NCBI RefSeq assembly: GCF_001676055.1 | Contig: NZ_LZEX01000013.1 | Span: 1-51,606 of the forward strand | Length of the DNA: 51,606 bases | Source: Morganella psychrotolerans | GTDB taxonomy: Bacteria; Pseudomonadota; Gammaproteobacteria; Enterobacterales; Enterobacteriaceae | Reading direction: 5' to 3' | Part shown: in pieces, positions 9,069 to 19,700 of the stretch | How the letters are laid out: each line of letters opens with the position of its first letter | Numbering within the stretch: position 1 is the stretch's first letter | The notes under the pieces: model-generated | Database searches by the model: none | The model's input: only the letters and a program-made list of their open reading frames with translations | Told to the model about the DNA's origin: nothing | Program-made: the position numbers and the translations under genes

Positions 9069-10421
9069 ATGTCGATGAAAAACCGGGTTATCTGGCGTGA
9101 AGGCCTGTTTATTAAACCGCAGCACTTCCAGCAGCAACAACGTCATCAGGATTATGTGACTGAAAGCCTGCTTTCTGCTTTTGCAGGCCACTATGCCGGA
9201 CTGACCTCACTGGTGATAAACGATGATATTTTGCGGCTCGGCCGGGTAGGTATCTCTGAAGCAACCGGTGTCATGCCTGATGGCACACTATTTTCAATGC
9301 CGTCTCAGGATGAGCTTCCTCCGCCGATTGATATTTCGGGCCTCAATGATACCGGCAATAACATTATTTATCTGGCTCTGCCGCTGCACAGTGCAACGGT
9401 CAATGAAATCGCGACAAGTGATAATAATCAACTGACTGCACGTTATAAAGAGTGTCGTCAGGATGTACGGGATCTGCATACCGAAAATGGTGATGTCAGT
9501 ATGCTCAATATTGCAAAACTGAGCCCTGTTCTTAAACAGGGTGCGACTGAGCTTAATGCCTACGTTTGTGTGCCGGTCTGCCGCATCAGTGAACAGACAG
9601 CCGACGGAGGACTAATACTTGATGAGTCATTTATTCCGTCTTGTCTGAATATCCGTCTGTCACCTTTATTAACCGGTTTTCTGGATGAGCTCAGCGGAAC
9701 ACTGGCTGAACGCGCCCGTCAACTGGCCGGACGTATCGGGTCACCGGGACAACAGGGGATCGCCGATGTTGCTGAATTTATGATGTTACAGCTGCTTAAC
9801 CGCGCATCTCCACGTTTTTCACATTTTGCCGCTCAGAATGTCCTTCATCCGGAGCCGTTATTCAGTGAATTACTTTCACTTTGCGGAGAGTTACATACCT
9901 TTACTGACCAATCCCGTTTGTCCGGTCAGTTACCGAAATATAATCATCAGTCATTGAGTGAATGTTATCCCCCTCTGATGCGGGCACTGCGCCAGGCATT
10001 GAGTGTGGTACTGACGCCGCGGGCTATTGCAATACACCTGCAGGAACAGGAGCACGGGATCCGGGTCGCGACGATTCAGGATCAGCAGTTACTGCAACAG
10101 GCCGAGTTCATTGTTGCTGTCCGGGCACAAATACCGCAGGAACAATTACGTCGTCAGTTTACTCAGCAGACAAAAATCACATCCGTTAACCGCATCCGTG
10201 ACCTGGTCAGTGTTCAGTTGCCGGGTGTACCACTGATTTCGCTTTCTGCCGCTCCACGCCAGTTACCTTATCACGCAGGCTATACCTATTTCTGCCTTGA
10301 TCGCCAGGGAAGTGCATGGCAGGAAATTCAGCAAAACGGATCGATTGCATTCCACGTCTCCGGTAATTTCCCCGAGCTGGATATTCAGTTCTGGGCCATC
10401 CGTAACGGGGGTGATGCATGA
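9069..10421 (+). CDS. tssK: TssK baseplate-membrane complex adaptor
   Basis: TssK trimers link the baseplate to TssL and TssM and resemble phage receptor-binding proteins. I place the start at 9069 (450 residues, MSMKNRVIWREGLFIKPQHF) because a GAGGAAG ribosome binding site lies 8-14 bases upstream. The longer frame from 9021 would overlap tssJ deeply. The conserved opening 'VIWREGLFIKPQHFQQQ' and the C-terminal 'YFCLDRQGSAWQEIQQ' are typical. It overlaps tssL by 4 bases (ATGA). Confidence 0.94.
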   Translation: MSMKNRVIWREGLFIKPQHFQQQQRHQDYVTESLLSAFAGHYAGLTSLVINDDILRLGRVGISEATGVMPDGTLFSMPSQDELPPPIDISGLNDTGNNIIYLALPLHSATVNEIATSDNNQLTARYKECRQDVRDLHTENGDVSMLNIAKLSPVLKQGATELNAYVCVPVCRISEQTADGGLILDESFIPSCLNIRLSPLLTGFLDELSGTLAERARQLAGRIGSPGQQGIADVAEFMMLQLLNRASPRFSHFAAQNVLHPEPLFSELLSLCGELHTFTDQSRLSGQLPKYNHQSLSECYPPLMRALRQALSVVLTPRAIAIHLQEQEHGIRVATIQDQQLLQQAEFIVAVRAQIPQEQLRRQFTQQTKITSVNRIRDLVSVQLPGVPLISLSAAPRQLPYHAGYTYFCLDRQGSAWQEIQQNGSIAFHVSGNFPELDIQFWAIRNGGDA

Positions 10422-11188
10422 CCGGCGAACCCGAGCAAATCCTGCATGACACACAACAACCGGCAGAAAATAAGCAGTACCGGATCCCGCTGCGCGGCGA
10501 AAACATTAATCCGATGATCGATGCCGCCACGCCGTTGCTCGGAATGGTGATGCGTATGCGCACCATGTCAGGCTCCCCGCTCCCGGAGCAGTTGTACCCA
10601 CAGGTTGTCGCGGATATTCAGGCGATTGAGCAACAACTTCAGTCTCAGGGCTATGAGCCGGGTGCGATTGTGTCATTCCGTTACGTATTGTGCACATTCA
10701 TCGATGAAACCGCGCTGGGGCTGGGATGGAATACCGATAACGGGTGGGTGAAAAAATCATTACTGGTCCATTTTCATAATGAATCCTGGGGTGGGGAAAA
10801 AGTCTTTGTCCTGATTGAACGCTTGCTGGGTGAACCAAAACGTTATCTGGATCTGATTGAATTTATCTGGCTTTGCCTGTGTCTCGGCTACCGGGGTCGT
10901 TACAAAGTAACTCAGGGTAATAATGATGAATTTAACAAGCTCCTACGCCGCTTGCAAAAACAGATCCGTCAGCTACGGCCTGAACAGGGTTCGGTGGTGA
11001 TATATGACGATGTATCGTCAAAATCACACCGCTACCACTTAGGTAAGCGCCTGCGGCTTAAATACATTTTTATCGGCGGATTGCTCTGTGCTGCCGGTAT
11101 TTATGGTCTGTACCTGTCACACCTTAATGAACAGACACAGAACATTTTAGATCAATTAACACCGTTATTGAGCCGGAGTATAAACTAA
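10418..11188 (+). CDS. tssL: TssL (DotU/IcmH-like) inner-membrane protein
   Basis: TssL is part of the trans-envelope complex and docks the baseplate. The 256-residue protein has the DotU-type cytoplasmic domain ('NPMIDAATPLLGMVMRMR', 'FRYVLCTFIDETALGLGW', 'WGGEKVFVLIERLLGEPKRY', 'LCLGYRGRYKV') and one C-terminal membrane helix near residues 210-232 ('YIFIGGLLCAAGIYGLYLS'). There is no peptidoglycan-binding extension. It overlaps tssK by 4 bases and clpV by 1 base. Confidence 0.94.
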   Translation: MTGEPEQILHDTQQPAENKQYRIPLRGENINPMIDAATPLLGMVMRMRTMSGSPLPEQLYPQVVADIQAIEQQLQSQGYEPGAIVSFRYVLCTFIDETALGLGWNTDNGWVKKSLLVHFHNESWGGEKVFVLIERLLGEPKRYLDLIEFIWLCLCLGYRGRYKVTQGNNDEFNKLLRRLQKQIRQLRPEQGSVVIYDDVSSKSHRYHLGKRLRLKYIFIGGLLCAAGIYGLYLSHLNEQTQNILDQLTPLLSRSIN

Positions 11189-13875
11189 TGATAAATGTCG
11201 ATCTTTCAACGTTAGTCAACCGGCTTGACCCGGTCGCAAAACATGCACTGGAAACAGCGGCAGCACATTGTGTCAGTGAACAGCAACCGGAAATTACCGT
11301 ATCGTTATTTCTGTGCAGCCTGCTCGAAACGCCGTTAACTGATGTCCGGATAATCTGCCAGCGTGCAGGAATTGAGCACAGTGAACTGATCTCTGTAACA
11401 GATGCCCTGATCCCGCCACACCAGGCACTGACTCATGGATATCCCGGATTTTCCCCTCTGCTGAGCGAACTCCTCAAAGACGGCTGGCTCGTTGCATCCG
11501 CAGAACATCATCATACAACGCTCCGGTCAGGTATTTTATTACTGGTATTACTCCAGATGCCCCAACGTTATCTGACACACCAGGCATGTGAATTACTCGG
11601 CAAAATTAACCGTGAACAATTAAAACTGCAATTTGATGAGTGGACCGCGGGATCGGCGGAAAGTCCGTCCGGTGAAACTGAATCATTACCGGGCGGCAGC
11701 AACGCAGCGCACCAGGGTGATACCCTTCTTGCCCGTTTTACTCAGAATATGTCTGAGCAGGCGCGTCAGGGAAAATTAGACCCTGTGCTGTGCCGCGATA
11801 ATGAAATTGATTTGATGATAGATATTCTGTGCCGCCGCAGAAAAAATAACCCTGTCGTGGTCGGTGAACCCGGTGTCGGAAAAAGTGCCTTAATCGAAGG
11901 GCTGGCACTGCGTATCCTTGCCGGTGACGTACCGGAAAAACTGCAAGGCAGCGAACTGCATGTCCTTGATTTAGGGGCGATACAAGCAGGCGCTGCCGTA
12001 AAAGGTGAATTTGAGAAACGATTCAAAGGGCTGATGCAGGAAATTATGTGCTCGTCCACACCCGTGATTTTGTTTATCGATGAAGCCCATACGCTTATTG
12101 GCGCCGGTAACCAGCAAGGCGGAACCGATGTCGCTAACCTGCTGAAACCAGCCCTGGCAAGAGGTGAACTTTGTACTATCGCCGCCACAACCTGGAGCGA
12201 ATACAAAAAATATTTTGAAAAAGATGCGGCATTAGCAAGACGCTTCCAGTTGGTTCAGGTTAAAGAGCCGACCGCTGCGCAAGCGGTCATCATTATGCGC
12301 GGACTGCGGACTGCATATGAATCTGCACATAATGTCTTTATTGATGATGATGCTCTGCGTGCCTGTGCAGAACTGAGTGACCGTTATCTTTCCGGTCGTC
12401 AGCTACCGGATAAAGCCATTGATGTACTGGATACCGCCTGTGCGCGGACAGCGATTAACCTGACATCACCACCAAAACAGGTTTCCACTCTCAAAACACA
12501 GTTACATCAGACAGAAATGGAATGCAGCATTCTTGAACGCGAAGCCCTGCTTGGCCTGGTTAATCATGACGATCGCCTGGCCGCATTGAGCCTGGAGAAA
12601 GAGGCGTTATTACAATCTCTTGAGCAATTACAACAGGACTGGAAAACACAGCAGGAACTGGTCAGGGATATTATCAGACTGCGGGCACAGCTACTTGATA
12701 CCACCGGACAAAAAGAACCGGCAGAAACGCAGGAAACGGATAGCGCAGAAATTGAAACAACCGCAGCGCCTTCTGCAGACACAGGAGCCGAATCTGTTGC
12801 GGCTATCCGTGACAAATTGCAGGCACTGAATCAGGCGCTGGAGAATTGCCAGAAATTGTCGTCCCTCGTCTCCCCTCACGTTAGTAAAAAACAGATTGCT
12901 GCGGTCATTGCAGAATGGACCGGAGTGCCACTGAACCGGTTATCTCAGGATGCACTGTCAATTGTGACCGAATTGCCGCAATACCTGGAGGAATTTATTA
13001 AAGGACAAGATCTGGCAATTGCTCATCTGCATAAACACTTATTAACCGCCCGTGCCGATTTACGCCGCCCCGGACGACCTCTGGGTGCATTTTTGCTGGT
13101 CGGTCCGAGCGGTGTGGGGAAAACAGAGACGGTACTACAGATAGCTCAGCTGATGTTTGGCGGCACACAGTATCTCACGACAGTCAATATGTCTGAGTTT
13201 CAGGAAAAGCATACTGTTTCCCGTCTGATTGGTTCACCTCCGGGCTATGTGGGTTACGGCGAAGGCGGTGTACTGACGGAAGCTATCCGCCGCAAACCTT
13301 ATTCGGTCGTGTTACTGGATGAAGTTGAAAAAGCCCATCCTGACGTGCTTAATCTGTTCTATCAGGTATTTGATAAAGGAGAACTGGCTGACGGTGAAGG
13401 CCGCGTCATCGACTGCAAAAATGTGGCTTTCTTTCTGACCTCAAATCTGGGTGACGATACTATTGTCGCTTATGAAAACCGGCCTGATGAGTTGCTTGAT
13501 GCACTTTATCCCGAACTGACTGAATTCTTTAAACCCGCACTGTTAGCACGAATGGAAGTGATCCCGTTCCTGCCGCTCAATGATGAGACACTGACCCGTA
13601 TCATCCGTTTCAAACTGAGTCAGCTGACCGCCCGTCTGGTTCAGCGCTTCGGCGCAGATGTCACTATTGATGACAGTGTCTGTGATGCCATTTTGCAACG
13701 GGCGAACCGTGCTGAAAATGGTGCCCGTATTCTTGAATCCGTTATCGATGGTGCTTTGCTGCCGCCGTTATCTCTCCTTCTCCTCCGGCATACCGCCAAA
13801 GGAGACATAATCCGTCACATTACATTGATGGCCGCCGCAGGTGAGTTTACGGCAGAGGTAAGAGTGCAGGAATGA
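11188..13875 (+). CDS. clpV: TssH (ClpV) AAA+ ATPase
   Basis: ClpV disassembles contracted TssBC sheaths so that the subunits can be reused. The 895-residue protein has an N-terminal Clp domain (about 10-150), a first AAA+ module with Walker A 'GEPGVGKS' at 226-233 and Walker B 'VILFIDEAH', a coiled middle domain, and a second AAA+ module with Walker A 'GPSGVGKT' at 639-646 and Walker B 'VVLLDEVEKAH'. Both ATPase sites look intact. It overlaps tssL by 1 base and the next gene by 4 bases. Confidence 0.96.
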   Translation: MINVDLSTLVNRLDPVAKHALETAAAHCVSEQQPEITVSLFLCSLLETPLTDVRIICQRAGIEHSELISVTDALIPPHQALTHGYPGFSPLLSELLKDGWLVASAEHHHTTLRSGILLLVLLQMPQRYLTHQACELLGKINREQLKLQFDEWTAGSAESPSGETESLPGGSNAAHQGDTLLARFTQNMSEQARQGKLDPVLCRDNEIDLMIDILCRRRKNNPVVVGEPGVGKSALIEGLALRILAGDVPEKLQGSELHVLDLGAIQAGAAVKGEFEKRFKGLMQEIMCSSTPVILFIDEAHTLIGAGNQQGGTDVANLLKPALARGELCTIAATTWSEYKKYFEKDAALARRFQLVQVKEPTAAQAVIIMRGLRTAYESAHNVFIDDDALRACAELSDRYLSGRQLPDKAIDVLDTACARTAINLTSPPKQVSTLKTQLHQTEMECSILEREALLGLVNHDDRLAALSLEKEALLQSLEQLQQDWKTQQELVRDIIRLRAQLLDTTGQKEPAETQETDSAEIETTAAPSADTGAESVAAIRDKLQALNQALENCQKLSSLVSPHVSKKQIAAVIAEWTGVPLNRLSQDALSIVTELPQYLEEFIKGQDLAIAHLHKHLLTARADLRRPGRPLGAFLLVGPSGVGKTETVLQIAQLMFGGTQYLTTVNMSEFQEKHTVSRLIGSPPGYVGYGEGGVLTEAIRRKPYSVVLLDEVEKAHPDVLNLFYQVFDKGELADGEGRVIDCKNVAFFLTSNLGDDTIVAYENRPDELLDALYPELTEFFKPALLARMEVIPFLPLNDETLTRIIRFKLSQLTARLVQRFGADVTIDDSVCDAILQRANRAENGARILESVIDGALLPPLSLLLLRHTAKGDIIRHITLMAAAGEFTAEVRVQE

Positions 13876-14681
13876 AAGAGCGACTGAAAAACGCCCTGTC
13901 ACTGATTGAATGTCAGACGGTGGATTCATTGATTTCTCAGTTTTTGCTGCACAGTTTTCATTGCAGCACACTCAGTGCAATGGTTATCACCCTGCTCAGT
14001 CCGCGCGATAACCAACTGATAAGCTGGTCGGTTGATTATACCCGCCGGCAGGTCACTTCAGGATTGCTGGATACTGACGCGTCAGATATACGCCACCCGC
14101 TGGTACAGGTGACATTCAGCCCTGTACCGACATTCTGGAAAAACTTATCACAGGGAAGTTATCTCGATAACGGCAGCTTTAAACAGTTTATCAGTGAATT
14201 GCCGCCGGGCAGCGGAGTACACGGATATCCGTTCACCGATCATGACGACAAAATATCGGGTGCCATCTGCCGCCTGGGCACAGACCTGGAAAATAATGAA
14301 CATGAAACAGGAATAACCGCTATTTATTACCAGATTTTCTGCCGCCACTTCCGGCACCTGACAAAACTGAATCAGTTGCAGGAACAACATAATCAACTCC
14401 GTTACCTCGCTCAGCTTGCGCAGGAAAAAGAGCGCCGGCTGGAAACGATGATCACACAGGCCGCAGCACCTGCTTATGTTGTGGCAGAGAAGTCCTTTGC
14501 CGGCTTATCTGATCCTGCGGATGTGCATGATCTTCAGCACGCGCTGGATCAGTATGAATCAGAAATTCTTAGTTACCGGCAACTGACAGATGATAACGAT
14601 ATCGCGCGGATGTCTGAAAACTTAAATGTCTCTAAACGTTCGCTCATCTATAAATTAAAAAAATACGGGTACATGTCATGA
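13872..14681 (+). CDS. VasH-like regulator lacking the AAA+ domain
   Basis: In Vibrio cholerae the gene at this exact place (between clpV and vasI) is vasH, a sigma-54 activator with an N-terminal sensory domain, a central AAA+ ATPase and a C-terminal Fis-type helix-turn-helix. Here the protein is only 269 residues. It shows a GAF-like N-terminal region (about 1-160), a helical linker (about 160-190) and a C-terminal helix-turn-helix ('MSENLNVSKRSLIYKLKKYG', 245-267). There is no Walker A, no GAFTGA loop and no Walker B. It overlaps clpV and vasI by 4 bases each, so it is a designed member of the operon and not an obvious fragment. It probably cannot remodel sigma-54 polymerase. It could act as a DNA-binding modulator or antagonist, which is inference. 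Confidence 0.7.
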   Translation: MKERLKNALSLIECQTVDSLISQFLLHSFHCSTLSAMVITLLSPRDNQLISWSVDYTRRQVTSGLLDTDASDIRHPLVQVTFSPVPTFWKNLSQGSYLDNGSFKQFISELPPGSGVHGYPFTDHDDKISGAICRLGTDLENNEHETGITAIYYQIFCRHFRHLTKLNQLQEQHNQLRYLAQLAQEKERRLETMITQAAAPAYVVAEKSFAGLSDPADVHDLQHALDQYESEILSYRQLTDDNDIARMSENLNVSKRSLIYKLKKYGYMS

Positions 14682-15325
14682 CCAAAAGGATCATCCGGGG
14701 AATGACGGCGTTGCTTCTGTTTACACCGTTATGGAGTCAGGCACAGCCGGGCCCCCTGCTTTCAGATGAAATGTCTGCATTACTGGCAGGCTGCCGTTCA
14801 GAACAGTCACCGCTTGTACGCCTGGAGTGCTATGACAATCTTGGCAGAGAAAAAGCCTTACCGCCGGTTATAACGTCTGAAAAAGGCAGCATCTGGCACA
14901 AAGCCATGGCGAATGAAGCACAACGCAGTGACCACTCAGTTTCATTTATTACATCACAACCCGGAGAAGGAACCTGGCCTGTCATCATGACAGCACCGGC
15001 AATAGGCACTCAGCCACCGCGCCCGGTACTCATGCTGAGCTGTGTCGATAACATTACCCGGATGCAGCTGGTAATGAATTCACCGGTCACTCAGCGGGGG
15101 ATCCGGCTTTCCACACAGCAGACAACCTTCAGCAGTGACTGGTTTATCCGCGAAAACGGCTATGTACTGGAGTCCAGCCGCGGGTTAGCCGGTATCGATG
15201 AGATAAAACGGATAATGACCGGAGAAAAACTGACGATCACACCTGAAAACGGAGAGCCGGTGACATTTGATCTGACAAATCTGGTTCAGAGTATCAAACC
15301 ATTGCGTGCGGCCTGCCGTTGGTGA
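14678..15325 (+). CDS. vasI: VasI / TagO-type T6SS-associated periplasmic protein
   Basis: VasI-family proteins are T6SS accessory proteins of unclear mechanism that are encoded next to tssA in Vibrio-type clusters. The 215-residue protein has a signal peptide ('MTALLLFTPLWSQAQ'). It then carries the family motif 'LLAGCRSEQSPLVRLECYDN', a repeated 'SCVDNITRMQLVMNSPVT' core and a C-terminal 'LTNLVQSIKPLRAACRW'. The two cysteines near residues 38 and 50 may pair. It overlaps the regulator gene by 4 bases. Confidence 0.82.
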   Translation: MTKRIIRGMTALLLFTPLWSQAQPGPLLSDEMSALLAGCRSEQSPLVRLECYDNLGREKALPPVITSEKGSIWHKAMANEAQRSDHSVSFITSQPGEGTWPVIMTAPAIGTQPPRPVLMLSCVDNITRMQLVMNSPVTQRGIRLSTQQTTFSSDWFIRENGYVLESSRGLAGIDEIKRIMTGEKLTITPENGEPVTFDLTNLVQSIKPLRAACRW

Positions 15326-15330
15326 AAATA

Positions 15331-16785
15331 ATGATAGCAACACGATTTAACTGGTCAGAGCAACTGTTAGCACCGCTGGAGACATCATTATTGCACTGCG
15401 CAATTGATGATGGTGATGCTGACTGGGAATTTATTGACAGCGGGATGATTAGATTCGGTTCTCTTACTCATGCTTCCCTTGATGTGGCGGCCATTCAGTC
15501 CCGCGCGCTGAATCTGCTGGCAACGCGGACAAAAGACTTCCGGCTGGTTGTCCATTTACTGCGCACACTCCAGCACTCGGGAGATCCGGATGAAATTACT
15601 CTTGCGGCGCAACTTTTTTCTCAATTTTGCCGGCAATTCTGGAGTGACTGCTTTCCTGCCAATAAACGGATAAAACTTCGCCTGACCCAACAGGTCTTAC
15701 AACGTTTTGAACTGGCACAACCCGCTTTCACCCGTGAAGCCACAGCAGAACAACGGGATAATGTATTAGGTGATTTTGCCGGTCTGGCACAATTTTGGCG
15801 GACAGAATACCCTGAGCTGTCTCAGACTCTGGATTCATTAAGCTCAGGATACCGCAGGATACAAAGTAGTGAGCCGGATGATATCGTGTCATCGGTTCAC
15901 TCATCTGCTGCGGCGCAAATAATAATACCGCCGGTGATAACAACCGCACAAAACCCTGCGGCAGACTTATCACAAGATGATCCTGTCCCGGTCAATGATA
16001 TCGAAACCGGGAATGACCGTTCGCGGAAAAATGCATTACTGACTGTCGCGGATGTATTATGCCGCCGGTCACCGGAGAATCCTGTCGGGTATCTGTTACG
16101 CCGCTATGCTATCTGGCACACAATACAGACTGTTCCGGCAACCACCAGCGGCGGAAAAACACCATTAGCCTCCGTTTCACCAGACAGAGTAACGGATTAC
16201 CGGGAAAAAATTATTCATGCCACTCCCGCGTTACTCACTGAAATCGAACAAAGCCTGAGCCTCGCCCCTTACTGGCTCGACGGGCACTACCTTGGTGCAC
16301 AAGCAGCCGACCGTCTGGGATTTTCTCAGGCAGCGCAGGCTATCCGGCAATCTGCCGCAGAATTTATGACCCGGATACCGGCGCTGTCATCCTGCCTGTT
16401 CTCTGATATGACGCCTTTTATCTCAGCTGAAACGGCGGATTGGCTGGCAGCATCATCACCGGCAGGTATGCCGGGAACGTCATCTGACGGACAGATACCC
16501 CGCGACGAAATTACCCGCTGCTATACCGAAGACGGACTGAATGCCGCACTGCAAAAAATTGACGACGCCATAAATAAAGCAGAACAACTGCGTGACCGTA
16601 TTTATCTGCAACTATTAGCAGCGTCATTGATTGAACAGTCAGGAATGACCGGGCTGGCGCAGGCTCACTATCAGCAACTTTATTATACGGTACTGCACAG
16701 CAGCGTTGAGCAGTGGGAACCCGCGTTACTACGGCAACTCGCAGAAAAAATACCGGACTCAGATTTTAAAAGGAATATTGTGTGA
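15331..16785 (+). CDS. tssA: TssA (VasJ-type) assembly protein
   Basis: TssA caps the growing tail and coordinates tube and sheath polymerisation. I choose ATG 15331 (484 residues) because GGTGA lies 5 bases upstream. GTG 15322 is an alternative that would overlap vasI. The N-terminal ImpA-like domain is visible ('WEFIDSGMIRFGSLTHASLD', 'DFRLVVHLLRTLQ'), as is a C-terminal VasJ region ('ALQKIDDAINKAEQLRDRIY'). It ends in an overlap with the start of tssM. Confidence 0.88.
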   Translation: MIATRFNWSEQLLAPLETSLLHCAIDDGDADWEFIDSGMIRFGSLTHASLDVAAIQSRALNLLATRTKDFRLVVHLLRTLQHSGDPDEITLAAQLFSQFCRQFWSDCFPANKRIKLRLTQQVLQRFELAQPAFTREATAEQRDNVLGDFAGLAQFWRTEYPELSQTLDSLSSGYRRIQSSEPDDIVSSVHSSAAAQIIIPPVITTAQNPAADLSQDDPVPVNDIETGNDRSRKNALLTVADVLCRRSPENPVGYLLRRYAIWHTIQTVPATTSGGKTPLASVSPDRVTDYREKIIHATPALLTEIEQSLSLAPYWLDGHYLGAQAADRLGFSQAAQAIRQSAAEFMTRIPALSSCLFSDMTPFISAETADWLAASSPAGMPGTSSDGQIPRDEITRCYTEDGLNAALQKIDDAINKAEQLRDRIYLQLLAASLIEQSGMTGLAQAHYQQLYYTVLHSSVEQWEPALLRQLAEKIPDSDFKRNIV

Positions 16786-19700
16786 TGAAAAAACCATCAT
16801 TGCCATCAGTAAATGTGCAGGGGCTGTTCAGAAAATTTTTTATGTCTGATAAGCCGAAATTTAAATCTGCCCTGACTATTTTTCTGGCGGTTCTGCCTGC
16901 CATTATCCTTCTCTGGATTTGGATCTGGGGGGCTGATTTTCGTTTCCGTGATGATTATCCGCTGCGCCCTGTCAGTGCCCGCTGGTTAGCCACCCTGGGG
17001 TTATTCCTGATTGTTATCAGTTGGGTCGGATATTGTGCCCGGCGGCGGGTCCGTGAACTGGAAAAACTGAAACTGGATGTGGCGCTTTCTGTTGTTGACC
17101 CTATCAGAAAAGATATTGAGTTTCAGACCCGCTATCTTGATTACTGGCTCGGACAATTACGCCGTCATCTCGGGAATAATAACCGCTCGCTTTATCAACG
17201 TCCCTGGTATCTGGTATTGGGCGCAGAAAACAGTGGTAAAAACACGTTATTTTCCGCCAATCTGAGTCTTTTGGATCTGGCGCCTCAGGACCGGGTGGTA
17301 TCAGAAGAAGGATTGGATCTGCATATCCGCTGCTCGCTGACAGACAAAGCGGTATTACTGATGCCACGGGGGCGTTTAATTACCCAGCCACACGACAGCA
17401 GTGAAAAACCACAGCTTTATCATCGTTTATGGCAAAGCCTGCTGGGATGGATGGTCTCTGAGCGCACACGCCAGCCACTCAACGGGATCATTCTGACAAT
17501 AGATATATCCCGGTTAATCACCGCAGATAAAGAAGCCGGAAGTCGCTATTTCGCGGATATCCATCTGCGTCTTCAGGAAATTCGCCAGGCGTTCAGCACC
17601 CGTCCTCCGGTGTATATCGTTCTGACCAAACTGGATCTGTTACAGGGTTTCAATGCGATGTTCCAGTCACTGGATATTGCGCTGCGGGAATCCGTTCTGG
17701 GCGTTACCTTCACGCCTGACGACCAAAATGCCTGGCTCAGTGAACTGACAACATTCTGGGAAAAATGGATAGCTCAACTCAACGCTGCATTGCCTGAAAT
17801 GATGCTCAACCGGGTTGATGACAGTCAGCGCAGCGAATTATTCAGTTTTATCCGCCAGATGGTTGGTCTGCAAACCCGGGTGGCTGATCTGTTGCAACAA
17901 TTGATTGGCAGCAATGATGAAGACATTCCGCTCATTCGCGGGATTTATCTGACCTCATCCACTCAGCGCGGACAAATAGATGATATTTTCACACAGAGTG
18001 CCGCTGTTCAGTACAATCTGCCGGTAGCGCCGACCAATACCTGGCCGGTCAGTGAAACATTCACCTATTTTACCGGGCAATTATTTCGTGATGTTTTATT
18101 TTCAGAACCTAATCTGGCAACGGAAAACCGTTTCTGGCTCAGACACCATCACCATAAACTCTTTTTTGCCTCAACGGCGACAGCGGCCGGTGTAATAGCC
18201 CTCTGGACAGGCTGGCATCATTATTACGACCAGAACTATCAGGCCGGGGAAAATGTCTTATCGCAAGTCAGTGCATTCAGCAGCGTTGCTGCCGATAACC
18301 AGCAGGATATCTCCGGTGTACGCCAGTTACCGGTTCTCAATCCGCTGTATGATGCAACTTCCGCTTATGGTAATTACCGTGAGAAAAATGGTGTATTTAC
18401 TGACCTGGGGCTGTATCAGGGGAAAAAAATCGGCCCTTATGTGGAAAAAAGTTATCTGCAACTTCTGATTGTCCGTTTTCTGCCGGCAATCATGACCGGT
18501 TTACAAATTGATTTAAATAATGCGCCTGAAAACAGTGAAGAAAAACTCGCCATATTGCGGGTTATGCGCATGCTGGAAGATAAAAGCGGACGCAATGACG
18601 CCATTGTTAAAGCGTATTTACGCCAACGCTGGAGCCGTGAATTTACAGGGCAAAATGATATTCAGTCTCAGTTGATGTCTCATCTTGATTATGCGCTTGA
18701 GCACACTGACTGGGCCGCTGACCGTAACCGGGGCGATACCGTCGCAAGCCGGGCTTATCAGCCTTTTGCGCCTGTAATTAAAGCGGCACAAAAAGAGCTG
18801 AGTCAGCTCTCTCTCTATCAGCGGGTCTATCAGACTCTGCGCCTGAAAGGCTTTAACGAACTCGCCTCGCCTCTGGATATCCGCCATCAGGTAGGACCGG
18901 GCTTCAGCCGTGTGTTTGTATCGCTGGATGATGAGAAACTGGAAATCCCGCAATTCTTAACGCGTAACGGATTGATTAACTATTTTATCCGTCAGAATGA
19001 AGAGCTTGTTGATCTCACTGCACTGGATTCCTGGGTACTGAATTTATCTCAGAACGTTAAATACAGTGAAAGCGACCGCCGGGAAATTCAGCATCAGATT
19101 AGTGAACAATATCTGGGGGACTATACCGCTAACTGGCGTGCCGCAATGAGTAATCTTGAGATACGTGAGTTTGATACTATTCAGGATGAAATAAGTGCAC
19201 TTGAGCAAATCATCAGTGGTGAACAGCCTCTGCGCCGTGCATTACAGATATTACGGGACAATACCAGTCTTCCTGTGGTGGACAGCAATCTGACAGAAAA
19301 AGAGAAACAGGCATTAATGGCACAAAGCCAGTACCGTCTGCTGAGCCGGATTAATCGTGAATTTGCGCCTCAGACTGAAATTCTCGTCAGTAATAACGGC
19401 GACAATCTGCAAAATATCAACCAGAAGCTCAATGAATTACACCGCTACCTTCTCAGTATTGAAAATGCCCCGGTCCCGGGAAAAGCCGCACTGAAAGCCG
19501 TGTTCCTGCGTCTTGAAGAAAATAACCGCGATGCTATTTTTGAAGTCAGTCAGATGGCCAAAACCATGCCGGAGCCACTGGGTCGCTGGGTTGGCGAACT
19601 GGCTGATCAAGCCTGGATTGTGGTTCAGAAAGAAGCTATCCGCTATCTGGAAGTGGAGTGGAATGAGTCCGTTGTTAAACAATACAACAGCTATATTGCA

